DNA from: Noviherbaspirillum malthae
Lineage (GTDB): Bacteria > Pseudomonadota > Gammaproteobacteria > Burkholderiales > Burkholderiaceae_D
Direction of reading: 5' to 3'
DNA: 64,000 nt
Assembly (NCBI RefSeq): GCF_015352985.1
Contig: NZ_JACYXF010000005.1
Coordinates: 124,001 to 188,000 of the forward strand
This document shows, in pieces, positions 8,864 to 16,760 of this stretch (position 1 is the first letter of the stretch; each line of letters opens with the position of its first letter). The notes below the pieces were generated by a model. The model was not told the DNA's origin. It saw only the letters and a list, made by a program, of their open reading frames with translations, and did no database searches. Both the position numbers and the translations under genes were made by a program.

Positions 8864-8955
8864 CCCCGCGCATCGCTCGGGGCTGCGGCGACATCGCCGA
8901 CCCGAGCCGGTCGTTTCATCAACAACCCCGGCCAGCAAGCTCGCCGGGGTTTTTG
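8839..8955 (+). promoter_or_regulatory. Structured leader with alternative hairpins and terminator before rtcB
   Basis: Four stems are visible. GGCTAA (8839-8844) pairs with TTAGCC (8860-8865). AGCCCCG (8862-8868) pairs with CGGGGCT (8878-8884), using four bases of the previous stem. GGCGA pairs with TCGCC at 8887-8898. ACCCCGGC (8925-8932) pairs with GCCGGGGT (8943-8950), followed by TTTT, and looks like an intrinsic terminator. CGGGG at 8878-8882 could also pair with CCCCG at 8926-8930, disrupting the terminator. This is the arrangement expected of an attenuator. It lies about 105 bases before the rtcB start. The alternative reading is a separate small RNA that ends at the terminator. Confidence 0.5.
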
Positions 8956-9058
8956 CTTTCCTGCGGACATGACAGGTCCGCTGCAAATGCCTCCGGCTTC
9001 ATCAGCCGAAGCCGGCTGTCGTTCGACACTGAAGACATACGGATACAGAAGGACCATC

Positions 9059-10267
9059 ATGCCCATCAAGCAAACCCTGCACAAAGGCCATGTGCCGGTG
9101 CATATCTATACCGACGATATCGAGCACGAAGCGCTGCAGCAGCTGCTCAATATCGCCCAATTGCCTATCGTTCATCCTCACGTCGCTGCCATGCCCGACG
9201 TGCACGCCGGCATCGGCGCCACCGTCGGCAGCGTCATCCCCACCCGTTCGGCCATCATTCCGGCGGCGGTGGGCGTCGACATCGGCTGCGGCATGAATGC
9301 GGTGCGCACCACCCTGACCGCAAGCCAGCTGCCGGATAACCTGGCCCGCGTACGCAGCGCGATCGAAGCCACGGTGCCGGTCGGTTTCGATCAGCACGAA
9401 TGGAACAAGGTGCGCGGCTCGCAGCATGCGCGCGTCGGCCGCCCGCTCAACGACCGCCTCGACCGCATCGTCGAAAAGCACGGCGGCATCATGAAAATGC
9501 AGCAGAAATTCGCCCAGACCTGGATTTGCCAGATCGGCACGCTGGGCGGCGGCAATCATTTCATCGAACTGTGCATCGACGAGGAAGAGCGCGTCTGGGT
9601 GATGCTGCACTCGGGTTCGCGCGGCATCGGCAACGTGATCGGCCGCTATTTCATCGCGGCGGCGCGCAAGGACATGGAGCGCCACAGGATGCATCTGCCG
9701 GACAAGGACCTGGCGTACTTCAGCGAAGGCTCGACCTTGTTCGACGACTATGTGGAAGCCGTTGACTGGGCGCAGGACTACGCGATGATCAACCGGCGCG
9801 AAATGATGCGGCTGGTGCTCGGCGCGCTGGAAAAGCATCTGCCGCCGTTCAAGCTCGACGGCGAGGCCATCAATTGCCATCACAACTATGTGTCGCGGGA
9901 AACCCATGGCAACGAGCGCCTGTTCATCACCCGCAAGGGCGCGATTTCGGCAAAGGAAGGCGAACTCGGCATCATTCCCGGCAGCATGGGCGCGCGCAGC
10001 TACATCGTGCGCGGCAAGGGCAACCCGGATTCGTTCTGCTCCTGCTCGCACGGCGCCGGACGCAGGATGAGCCGCACCGAAGCCAAGCGGCGCTTCAGCC
10101 GCATCGACCTGGAGCAGCAGACCCGCGGCATCGAATGCCGCAAGGATGGCGGCGTGATCGACGAGATCCCGGGCGCCTACAAGAACATCGACGAAGTGAT
10201 GGCCCACCAGACCGATCTGGTCGAAGTGGTGCATACGCTGCGTCAGGTGATTTGCGTGAAAGGATAA
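9059..10267 (+). CDS. rtcB: RNA-splicing ligase RtcB
   Basis: RtcB joins RNA 2',3'-cyclic phosphate or 3'-phosphate ends to 5'-OH ends using GTP and Mn2+ through a guanylated histidine, acting in RNA repair. The ATG at 9059 follows AGAAGGACCATC; upstream in-frame ATGs lie beyond the leader terminator. The 402-residue length matches E. coli RtcB. Signatures are the metal motif VGVDIGCGMNAV near 77-88, LGGGNHFIEL, the HSGSRGIGN segment and CSHGAGRRMSR, whose histidine is the GMP acceptor. No RtcR activator or RtcA cyclase is nearby, so regulation differs from the E. coli rtcBA operon. A 51-codon gene follows after 3 bases. Confidence 0.97.
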   Translation: MPIKQTLHKGHVPVHIYTDDIEHEALQQLLNIAQLPIVHPHVAAMPDVHAGIGATVGSVIPTRSAIIPAAVGVDIGCGMNAVRTTLTASQLPDNLARVRSAIEATVPVGFDQHEWNKVRGSQHARVGRPLNDRLDRIVEKHGGIMKMQQKFAQTWICQIGTLGGGNHFIELCIDEEERVWVMLHSGSRGIGNVIGRYFIAAARKDMERHRMHLPDKDLAYFSEGSTLFDDYVEAVDWAQDYAMINRREMMRLVLGALEKHLPPFKLDGEAINCHHNYVSRETHGNERLFITRKGAISAKEGELGIIPGSMGARSYIVRGKGNPDSFCSCSHGAGRRMSRTEAKRRFSRIDLEQQTRGIECRKDGGVIDEIPGAYKNIDEVMAHQTDLVEVVHTLRQVICVKG

Positions 10268-10270
10268 GCA

Positions 10271-10426
10271 ATGAAATTGACCATCAAGACACTCAAGCCG
10301 CGCAACCCGCTGGTCCCGGCCGCCAAGCTGCGCCAGGCCGGCGCGCACGGGTCGCACCAGGCTTCGCGCCGGGTGCGGCGCGAAGGCAAGCAGGAACTGC
10401 GGCGCCTGCTCTCCGAGCGCGGCTGA
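10271..10426 (+). CDS. 51-residue basic protein cotranscribed with rtcB
   Basis: This short frame begins 3 bases after the rtcB stop and runs MKLTIKTLKPRNPLVPAAKL to the end LLSERG. About a quarter of its residues are Arg or Lys, and the Ala/His/Arg-rich centre suggests a helical nucleic-acid binder. AAAGGATAAGCA, which includes the rtcB stop, provides a ribosome site directly upstream. I recall similar short basic frames after rtcB in other Burkholderiales, but cannot confirm that here. The tight spacing implies an operon, and a role in RNA binding for RtcB is inference. Confidence 0.7.
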   Translation: MKLTIKTLKPRNPLVPAAKLRQAGAHGSHQASRRVRREGKQELRRLLSERG

Positions 10427-12037
10427 TCAGCCTTTACCCAGCACCTTCAGCGCCGCCTGGCATCCCCACCAGGCGGCTTCCTCGAATACAGAAAATCCCG
10501 ACAGATCGGCGTGCGCGAACAGAATGGCGCCGTCGGCATCGCGCAAGGCATGCAGGCCGGCGTTCGACCGGAATCCGGGCAGCGGCGAACACATCGCATG
10601 CGCACGCAAGGTGATGTCGGCCCGCTCCACGCAGCGCGAGAACTGCAGACCATAGGCGGCGCGCAGATCCTGCGAAGCCAGCTCCAGCAATGCCTCCGGC
10701 GCGGCGCTCTCCAGCCAGCCCCTGGCTTCGCGCGGCGTCTGCCCAGCCAGCGCATGATAGGCGGTGAACACCGTCTTGCCCGGCGGCGTGACGCGGATGT
10801 CCTGATGCGTCGACAGCACATACCCGAGCCCCTTGCTGCCATAGACCACGTTGTCCCAGGACAGCGGCGCCTCGGGCCGCTCCTGCGGAAACTCCCTCAT
10901 CAGAAAATTGGCCACCAGCCACGGCGCGTAGGACGGCATGTGGCTCTGCGGATCAAAGCCGAATGCGCGCAGCGAGGGCATGACCCTTGCGGCAACGAAC
11001 AGAGGCATCGCGCAGATGGCCCTGCGCGCCTTGACGACGAAGCTGCGGACCTGCCCTGCCTCGAATTCCACGCAGAGCGCTTCCACGCCCGTTGCAACTT
11101 CCTTCACCGATATCACCGTGCCGGGGCGGCGCCGGCTGCCGGCCGCCTTGTCCATGGCCGCAACCAGAGGCGACAACCCTCCGGGCCAGGTCAGCAGCGT
11201 GCCGTCTTCCGCGTTTTCGGCGCCGCCTCCGCGGCTGCAGAAATAATGCAGGCCAGCCCAGGCCGAAGTCTGATCATGGGATATGCCGTAATCGTCGCGG
11301 CAGCCGTAGTCCACATACCAGTGCAGCGCCGGCGAGCGGAAATTGTTCTGCTGCAGCCATTGCTTCATGCCGATGCGGTCAAGCGCCTGCATTGACGGAT
11401 CATTCGACGATGCCGTGCTGGGCAGCGCAAACAATCGCTTGCCGTCGGCTCCACGCTCCTGCCGCAGCTTCGCCGTGAGTGCGGCAAAGCGTTCATGCTC
11501 CTGCAGCTCCCACGTCGGCAAGCCCTCTTTCGGCAGCACGCCTTCGTGCCACTTCCCCTCGAATAAAACGCGTTCATGCGGTCCATGCAGCAGGAAGCGC
11601 TCGTCATAGTAAGGATGCGCAGACGAGGGATTGCGCAGCAGGATGCCGAGGTCATGCAGCAGTTCGCGCACATGCATGGACTCGGCCGTGGGCAGCGGCA
11701 GGTAATGCGCGCCGGTCGGATAGGCCAGATCGCCGTAGCTGCCGCCCGCCGCATTGCCGTAGGCTTGCGGTCCGTCGATGACGAGAAAATTCCTGTGGCC
11801 TTCCCGGTTCAGCTTCCATGCGGCCGTGAGACCAGCCACGCCGGAGCCGAGAATGGCGACGTCGGTCTTCACTTCATGGGAAGGTCCCGGCAGGGTCTTC
11901 AGATCGCGCAGGAAGTGGCCTTCCATCCGGCCGGGCGCGTGGATGACGGGCGTGATTTCCTGCCAGCGCCGGAAGGCGGCCGCCGAACCCAGCGCAAGGG
12001 CCGCGCCCGCGCCGAGAAGAAACGACCTGCGCAGCAT
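10427..12037 (-). CDS. Tat-type FAD-dependent amine-oxidase-like flavoprotein
   Basis: The 536-residue protein starts MLRRSFLLGAGAALALGSAA, a twin-arginine-like signal. A Rossmann FAD motif follows (VAILGSGVAGLTAAWKLNREG, near 60-80). The C-terminal dinucleotide segment is DADGAILFAHADLSGFSVFEEAAWWG, as in flavin amine oxidases. Family members oxidise amines, including polyamines; the substrate here is not known. Its start codon overlaps the stop of the membrane aminopropyltransferase by one base (TGATG), so translation is coupled and the two should act together. If exported, it would act in the periplasm on an aminopropylated product or free polyamine. That connection is inference from gene order. 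Confidence 0.85.
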   Translation of the reverse strand: MLRRSFLLGAGAALALGSAAAFRRWQEITPVIHAPGRMEGHFLRDLKTLPGPSHEVKTDVAILGSGVAGLTAAWKLNREGHRNFLVIDGPQAYGNAAGGSYGDLAYPTGAHYLPLPTAESMHVRELLHDLGILLRNPSSAHPYYDERFLLHGPHERVLFEGKWHEGVLPKEGLPTWELQEHERFAALTAKLRQERGADGKRLFALPSTASSNDPSMQALDRIGMKQWLQQNNFRSPALHWYVDYGCRDDYGISHDQTSAWAGLHYFCSRGGGAENAEDGTLLTWPGGLSPLVAAMDKAAGSRRRPGTVISVKEVATGVEALCVEFEAGQVRSFVVKARRAICAMPLFVAARVMPSLRAFGFDPQSHMPSYAPWLVANFLMREFPQERPEAPLSWDNVVYGSKGLGYVLSTHQDIRVTPPGKTVFTAYHALAGQTPREARGWLESAAPEALLELASQDLRAAYGLQFSRCVERADITLRAHAMCSPLPGFRSNAGLHALRDADGAILFAHADLSGFSVFEEAAWWGCQAALKVLGKG

Positions 12038-13548
12038 CAGCGGATCACCCTGCGCCAGTCGCTTTCGAATTCATGCACCAGCGACTGGGTGTTGAGCCGG
12101 TTGGGCGGCATGTCGAGCTTTTTCATGTCGGGCGGGAAGCTGAACATTTCGCGCGTGGTGTCGCCGTTGAGATAGCGCATCGGCAGCGCATACTGCGCGG
12201 GCGGCGTGTAAGGCGCCTGCGGCGACGCCATGATGAAGCCCCATTCGCCGAACGAAGGCACGTACAGGTGGTAGGGCGAGGTCTTGAAGCCGGCTTCGCG
12301 CAGGGTGGCGTCGATGGTCCAGAAGGCATGCGGCGCGAAGTAGGGCGAGGTCGACTGCACCGCGACCAGGCCGTTGGCGGAGACGCGCTTTTTCAGGATG
12401 CTGTAGATCGGCACCGAATACAGCTTGCCGAGCGCGAAACTCGACGGATCGGGCAGGTCGATGATGGCGGCATCGAAGACCTGGTCGGTCTGCTGCAGCC
12501 AGAGTGCGGCATCGGTATTGATGACGGTGACGCGCGGATCGCTCAGCGAGCCCTGGTTCAGGCGCACCAGTTCCTCGCGCTGGCTGAAGGCCCTGGTCAT
12601 TGCCGGATCGAGGTCGACCAGCGTGACCTGCCTGATGTTCGGATAACGCAGCACTTCGCGCAAAGCCAGGCCATCGCCGCCGCCGAGTATCACCACCGAG
12701 CGCGCCCAGGGCAAGGTCTGCAGCGCCGGATGCACCAGCGCCTCGTGATAGCGGTATTCGTCGCGGCTGGAGAATTGGAGGTTGCCGTTGATGTAAAGCC
12801 GCAGGTCGTCCTTCCACTTCGTGATCAGGATGCGCTGGTAAGGCGTCGAGGTGGAATAGACTATGTTGTCGCCCACGATGCTGTGCTCGCCCCAGTAGAC
12901 CAGCTGGTCGGATGCGGCGAAGCCGCAGACCAGCGCGAACATCACCGCGCTGGCGCGCAGCACGCGCGATCCGGCATTGGCCAGTTCACGGCGAAACGCA
13001 TGGATGGTCCACAGCGCGACGCCGACATTGAACATGCCGAACAGGAAACCGGTGCGCACCAGCCCGAGCTGCGGCGCCAGCACCAGCGGGAACAGCACCG
13101 ACACCGCGAGCGCGCCGAGGTAGTCGAAGGTCAGCACCCTGCTGACCAGTTCGCTGAAGCTGGTCTGGCGCGCATTCAGGGCCCGCATCACCAGCGGCAC
13201 TTCGGTGCCGACGAAGGCGCCGATCATGAACACCAGCACGTACAGCATCGTGCGGAAAGGAGCGCCCATCCAGGAAAAGGTCAGGAACAGCAGCGCGGCC
13301 GACATGCCGCCGATCAGGCCGACCGCGAGCTCGATGTCGATGAAGCGGCCCAGCACATCTTCGTCCTTCACATACTTCGAGACATGCGCGCCCACGCCCA
13401 TGGCGAACAGGTAGCAGCCGATGATGGTGGAGAACTGAAAGATGGAATCGCCCAGCAGGTAGCTCGACAGCGCGCCCGCGATCAGTTCGTAAGCCAGGCC
13501 GCAAGAGGCGACGATGAAAACGGAAAGGATCAGGATATGCTTGGTCAT
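12037..13548 (-). CDS. Membrane-embedded spermidine-synthase-like aminopropyltransferase
   Basis: The chosen start is MTKHILIL at 13548; the frame extends upstream, but that would run into the divergent gene. The 503-residue product has about seven hydrophobic helices in residues 1-215, then a soluble domain of the spermidine synthase fold. This contains YHEALVH, the decarboxylated-AdoMet site GGGDG (in SVVILGGGDGLALREV), LVDLDPAM, and the catalytic-acid segment IIDLPDPSS. Such fused proteins are known in bacteria and usually annotated as spermidine synthase. An AdoMet decarboxylase that would supply the aminopropyl donor is encoded on the divergent arm. It is translationally coupled to the FAD oxidase downstream. 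The acceptor is unknown. Confidence 0.88.
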   Translation of the reverse strand: MTKHILILSVFIVASCGLAYELIAGALSSYLLGDSIFQFSTIIGCYLFAMGVGAHVSKYVKDEDVLGRFIDIELAVGLIGGMSAALLFLTFSWMGAPFRTMLYVLVFMIGAFVGTEVPLVMRALNARQTSFSELVSRVLTFDYLGALAVSVLFPLVLAPQLGLVRTGFLFGMFNVGVALWTIHAFRRELANAGSRVLRASAVMFALVCGFAASDQLVYWGEHSIVGDNIVYSTSTPYQRILITKWKDDLRLYINGNLQFSSRDEYRYHEALVHPALQTLPWARSVVILGGGDGLALREVLRYPNIRQVTLVDLDPAMTRAFSQREELVRLNQGSLSDPRVTVINTDAALWLQQTDQVFDAAIIDLPDPSSFALGKLYSVPIYSILKKRVSANGLVAVQSTSPYFAPHAFWTIDATLREAGFKTSPYHLYVPSFGEWGFIMASPQAPYTPPAQYALPMRYLNGDTTREMFSFPPDMKKLDMPPNRLNTQSLVHEFESDWRRVIR

Positions 13549-13591
13549 GGGCGCTGGCGGGCTGCCGGAATTTCTGCGGACGGGAAAACTC

Positions 13592-13622
13592 TGGACACGG
13601 TCATGATTTGGATTAGTATATT
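13592..13622 (+). promoter_or_regulatory. Candidate promoter of the DUF350-SPFH-DUF4178-speD arm
   Basis: TGGACA at 13592-13597 resembles a -35 box. TAGTAT (13614-13619, spacer 16) or TATATT (13617-13622, spacer 19) can act as -10. It lies in the 106-base gap between the divergent arms, 33 bases before the TTG start of the DUF350 gene. A leftward promoter for the aminopropyltransferase arm must share this gap. Confidence 0.4.
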
Positions 13623-13654
13623 GGCAAGCCGATTTCTTACCCAGAGAGAATACC

Positions 13655-14041
13655 TTGCTCGCCTTCGCCAACTATCTCATTTATCTGCTGGTTGCCGGCA
13701 TCCTGCTTGTTTTTTTCTTCGTGGTCTATACCCGCGTCACGCCCTTCGATGAAGTGCTGCTGATCCGCCAGGGCAATTGCGCTGCGGCATTGTCGCTTGG
13801 CGGCGCGATGCTGGGCTTTTCTCTCACGGTCGCCTCCTGCATACTGCATACCAACAACGTGATGCAATTCGCCGCCTGGGCGGTCGCCGCGCTGCTGGTG
13901 CAGCTCTTGGCCTACATCGTCACCACCAAGCTGATGCGCATCTCGAGGGAGCATATCGAGGCGGGCAACATCGCTTTCGGCGGCATGCTGGGGGCGATTT
14001 CGCTGTCGGTCGGCGCCATCAACGCCGCCTGCATTTCCTGA
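13655..14041 (+). CDS. DUF350 integral membrane protein
   Basis: The 128-residue protein starts at TTG, with AGAGAGAATACC before it providing a ribosome site; no nearer ATG gives the full first helix. It has four hydrophobic segments: NYLIYLLVAGILLVFFFVVY, the segment from LSLGGAMLGFSLTVASCIL, WAVAALLVQLLAYIVTTKLM, and MLGAISLSVGAINAACIS. The spacing and the conserved EVLLIRQGNCAAALSLGGAMLGF core fit DUF350, the family of E. coli YjfL. DUF350 genes repeatedly occur beside polyamine-related and SPFH or PspA-like genes, which fits this neighbourhood. Its biochemical function is unknown. First gene of the rightward arm. Confidence 0.88.
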   Translation: MLAFANYLIYLLVAGILLVFFFVVYTRVTPFDEVLLIRQGNCAAALSLGGAMLGFSLTVASCILHTNNVMQFAAWAVAALLVQLLAYIVTTKLMRISREHIEAGNIAFGGMLGAISLSVGAINAACIS

Positions 14042-14081
14042 TCCGCCGTGATCGTGTGATTCATTGCCAAGGAAGCCAATC

Positions 14082-15137
14082 ATGGGCCTTTTCTCTTTCG
14101 TCAAGAAGCAATTCATCGATGTCCTGCAATGGAATGAAGAAACCGAAGGCGTGCTGGCCTGGCGCTTTCCGATGGAGGGATTCGAGATCCAGAACGGCGC
14201 GGCGCTCACCGTGCGCGAATCGCAGGTGGCGGTCTTCGTCAACGAGGGCCAGATCGCAGACGTCTTCGGTCCCGGCAACTACACGCTCAACACCCGCACC
14301 CTGCCGGTGCTGACCTACCTGCGCAACTGGGACAAGCTGTTCGAATCGCCCTTCAAGGCGGATGTCTACTTCTTCAGCACCCGCATCCAGACCGGCCGCA
14401 AGTGGGGCACGCCGCAGCCGATCACGATCCGCGACAAGGACTTCGACGCGGTGCGCATCCGCGCCTTCGGCATGTTTTCCTACCGCGTCGCCGACCCCAA
14501 GCTGTTCTTCACCGAGCTCAGCGGCACGCGTGAAGCCTATACCCGCGACGATGTCGAAGCCCAGCTGCAGGGCATCATGCTCTCCACCATGGCGACCTCG
14601 CTAGGCGCTTCCAACATTCCCTTCCTCGACATGGCGGCCAACCAGGCGCTGATGGCGCAGCAGGTCAAGGGCGACCTGGCAACCGCGTTCGCCCGCTACG
14701 GCCTGGGGCTCGATGAATTCAACGTCGGCAGCATCAGCCTGCCGGATGAATTGCAGCAGGCGCTGGACGCGCGCATCGGCGCCGGCATGAAAGGCAGCCT
14801 GGGCGCTGCCAAGCTGGAAGGCTATACCCGCTTCCAGACCGCGGAAGCCATTCCACTGGCCGCGCAGAACGAAGGCGGGCTGGCCGGACTGGGTGCGGGG
14901 CTGTCGGCCGGGATGGCGGTCGGGCAAGTGATGGCGCAAGGTCTGGGCGGCGCGCCGGCTTCACCTACTGCGCCCGCAGCACCGACGGCACCTGCTCCGG
15001 CTCCCGCCGCGCAGCCGGCAGCCGACTCGCCCGAAGCGCGTCTCGAAAAACTGAAAGCCTTGCTCGACAAGGGCCTGATCTCCCAGGCCGACTACGACGA
15101 TGCGAAAGCCAAGGTGCTGCAAAAGCTGATCGGTTAA
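14082..15137 (+). CDS. SPFH-domain protein with C-terminal SHOCT module
   Basis: The ATG at 14082 follows AAGGAAGCCAATC; 351 residues. The N-terminal two-thirds (MGLFSFVKKQFIDVLQWNEE, then ALTVRESQVAVFVNEGQIAD, FGPGNYTLNTRTLPVLTYL and MFSYRVADPKLFFTEL) is the YdjI-like SPFH family, often mislabelled virion core protein. A Gly/Ala/Met and then Pro/Ala-rich linker (about 265-315) leads to a SHOCT-like end, EARLEKLKALLDKGLISQAD then YDDAKAKVLQKLIG. SPFH proteins oligomerise on membranes as scaffolds. Without a clear transmembrane helix it is probably cytosolic and recruited by DUF350 or DUF4178. This is inference. Confidence 0.9.
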   Translation: MGLFSFVKKQFIDVLQWNEETEGVLAWRFPMEGFEIQNGAALTVRESQVAVFVNEGQIADVFGPGNYTLNTRTLPVLTYLRNWDKLFESPFKADVYFFSTRIQTGRKWGTPQPITIRDKDFDAVRIRAFGMFSYRVADPKLFFTELSGTREAYTRDDVEAQLQGIMLSTMATSLGASNIPFLDMAANQALMAQQVKGDLATAFARYGLGLDEFNVGSISLPDELQQALDARIGAGMKGSLGAAKLEGYTRFQTAEAIPLAAQNEGGLAGLGAGLSAGMAVGQVMAQGLGGAPASPTAPAAPTAPAPAPAAQPAADSPEARLEKLKALLDKGLISQADYDDAKAKVLQKLIG

Positions 15138-15147
15138 GGCTGGCCTG

Positions 15148-16596
15148 ATGCAAAACGTTTCCTGCCCGAGCTGCGGCGCGCCGGTCGTCTTCAAGTCGCA
15201 TGCTTCGGTGATGGCGGTCTGCGAGTACTGCAAGACCACCGTGCTCAAGGATGCCGACGCGGTCAGGGACATGGGCCGCATGTCGGATGTACTGGAAGAT
15301 TATTCGCCGCTGCAGATCGGCACGTCCGGCACCTATTCCGGCACCGGCTTCACCGTCATCGGCCGCATCCAGCTGCGCTATGAAGGCGGACTCTGGAACG
15401 AATGGCATGTACTCTGCGATGACGGCAGGACGGCCTGGCTGTCGGAAGCGTCCGGCCAATACACCTTCACTTTCGAGAAGGACGGCGGCGAAGCGCTGCC
15501 GTCCTTCGAGGATCTTCGTCCGGCGCAATCCCATGTCCTGCTCGGCCAGCAATTTTTTGCCGCCGACATCCGCGTCGCCGACTGCATCGGCGGACAGGGC
15601 GAACTGCCGTTCCGGGTCGGGCGCGGCTGGCAGGCGCGGGTGGCCGACTTCCGCGGCGGCAAGCGTTTCCTGACGCTCGACTACTCCGAATCCGAACGCC
15701 CGAAAATCTATGCCGGCGAAGCCGTCGAGCTCGACCAGCTGAAGTGCCAGCTGCTGCGCGACGACGACACGGTGCGCGATTCCGCCGGCAAAATCCGCTC
15801 CAAGGTAGAACCGCTGAATTGCCCGTCCTGCGGCAGCAGCGTGCGCTTCGTGCCGGGCGTGACCCGTGAAATCATCTGCCCCAGCTGCCGCGCCCAGGTC
15901 GACACCAGCGCCCGCATTGCGGTGGTGCTGGATGCCGGCCACCGCATGGCGAAGGCGGAGACCACGCTGGAGCTCGGCGCACAGGCGAAGATCGGCAATG
16001 CCGCGCATGAAATCATCGGCGTGATGAAACGCCGCGACGATGAAGGCACGGTCTGGACCGAATACCTGATGTACCACCCGCGCGGCGGCTTCACCTGGCT
16101 GATCGAGACCGACGAAGGCTGGTTCCGCACCAAGGTGCTGGACGACTGGCCGCAGTGGAGCGGCGGCGGCAATGCAAAGCTGGGTGCGCAGAACTTCAGC
16201 AAGCTCTACGACTATACGGCGGAAGTCGTGTTCGCCGCCGGCGCCTTCAACTGGCTGGTCAAGGCCGGCGACAAGGTCCAGGTGGCGGAATTCAAGAACG
16301 GCAGCAACCGCCTGGCCGCCGAGCTGACGGAACATGAACTGACCTGGTCGCTGTCGGCGCCGCTGCCGCCCGACCAGATCCGCGCCTGGTTCGGCACGAC
16401 GGTGAAGGCGGCGAAGCTGCCGCCGAAGACGTCCATCCTGAAGATCGCCAAATACTTTGTGTATGGCCTGCTGATCTTCAACTTCGTGCCGCTGCTGTTT
16501 TCCTTCGGCACGACCTGGCGGGTGCTCGCCTTTGCCGCCGCGGCGATCTACATCCCGGCATGGATTCTCAGCCTCATGGACCGCGAGGCTTCATGA
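15148..16596 (+). CDS. Zinc-ribbon DUF4178 membrane-anchored protein
   Basis: The 482-residue protein begins 10 bases after the SPFH gene. An N-terminal zinc ribbon has CPSC (6-9) and CEYC about 20 residues later. A second ribbon with CPSC and CPSC lies near residues 229-251. Each ribbon is followed by a beta-rich DUF4178 unit; YSPLQIGTSGTYSGTGFTVI and the matching LELGAQAKIGNAAHEIIGVM mark their starts. Two hydrophobic segments near the C-terminus (YGLLIFNFVPLLFSF; VLAFAAAAIYIPAWILSLM) anchor it. DUF4178 function is unknown; the family co-occurs with DUF350, SPFH and polyamine genes. Its stop overlaps the next start by 4 bases (ATGA). Confidence 0.88.
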   Translation: MQNVSCPSCGAPVVFKSHASVMAVCEYCKTTVLKDADAVRDMGRMSDVLEDYSPLQIGTSGTYSGTGFTVIGRIQLRYEGGLWNEWHVLCDDGRTAWLSEASGQYTFTFEKDGGEALPSFEDLRPAQSHVLLGQQFFAADIRVADCIGGQGELPFRVGRGWQARVADFRGGKRFLTLDYSESERPKIYAGEAVELDQLKCQLLRDDDTVRDSAGKIRSKVEPLNCPSCGSSVRFVPGVTREIICPSCRAQVDTSARIAVVLDAGHRMAKAETTLELGAQAKIGNAAHEIIGVMKRRDDEGTVWTEYLMYHPRGGFTWLIETDEGWFRTKVLDDWPQWSGGGNAKLGAQNFSKLYDYTAEVVFAAGAFNWLVKAGDKVQVAEFKNGSNRLAAELTEHELTWSLSAPLPPDQIRAWFGTTVKAAKLPPKTSILKIAKYFVYGLLIFNFVPLLFSFGTTWRVLAFAAAAIYIPAWILSLMDREAS

Positions 16597-16760
16597 ACGC
16601 GAAGTTCGTCGTCTATGCGCTGGTGATTTCACTGGTCTCCACCCTCATCAGCTGGAGCAAGCTGATGTCGTCGAATACCTCATGGTCAAGCAGCCAGTCC
16701 GGCAGCAGCTGGAGCTCCAGTTCGGGTTCCTGGGGCAGCAGCGGAGGAGGACATAAATGA
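16593..16760 (+). CDS. 55-residue Ser/Gly-rich membrane microprotein
   Basis: The start ATG at 16593 overlaps the stop of the DUF4178 gene (ATGA), and its own stop overlaps the speD start in the same way, so it is embedded in the operon. The N-terminus MNAKFVVYALVISLVSTLIS is a single hydrophobic helix or uncleaved signal. The rest (SWSKLMSSNTSWSSSQSGSS and on to GSSGGGHK) is a low-complexity Ser/Trp/Gly tail. Such tails are seen in the tail regions of other small proteins in DUF4178 operons, though I cannot check this here. Possible jobs are a membrane adaptor or a polymer-forming tail; no function is known. Confidence 0.75.
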   Translation: MNAKFVVYALVISLVSTLISWSKLMSSNTSWSSSQSGSSWSSSSGSWGSSGGGHK

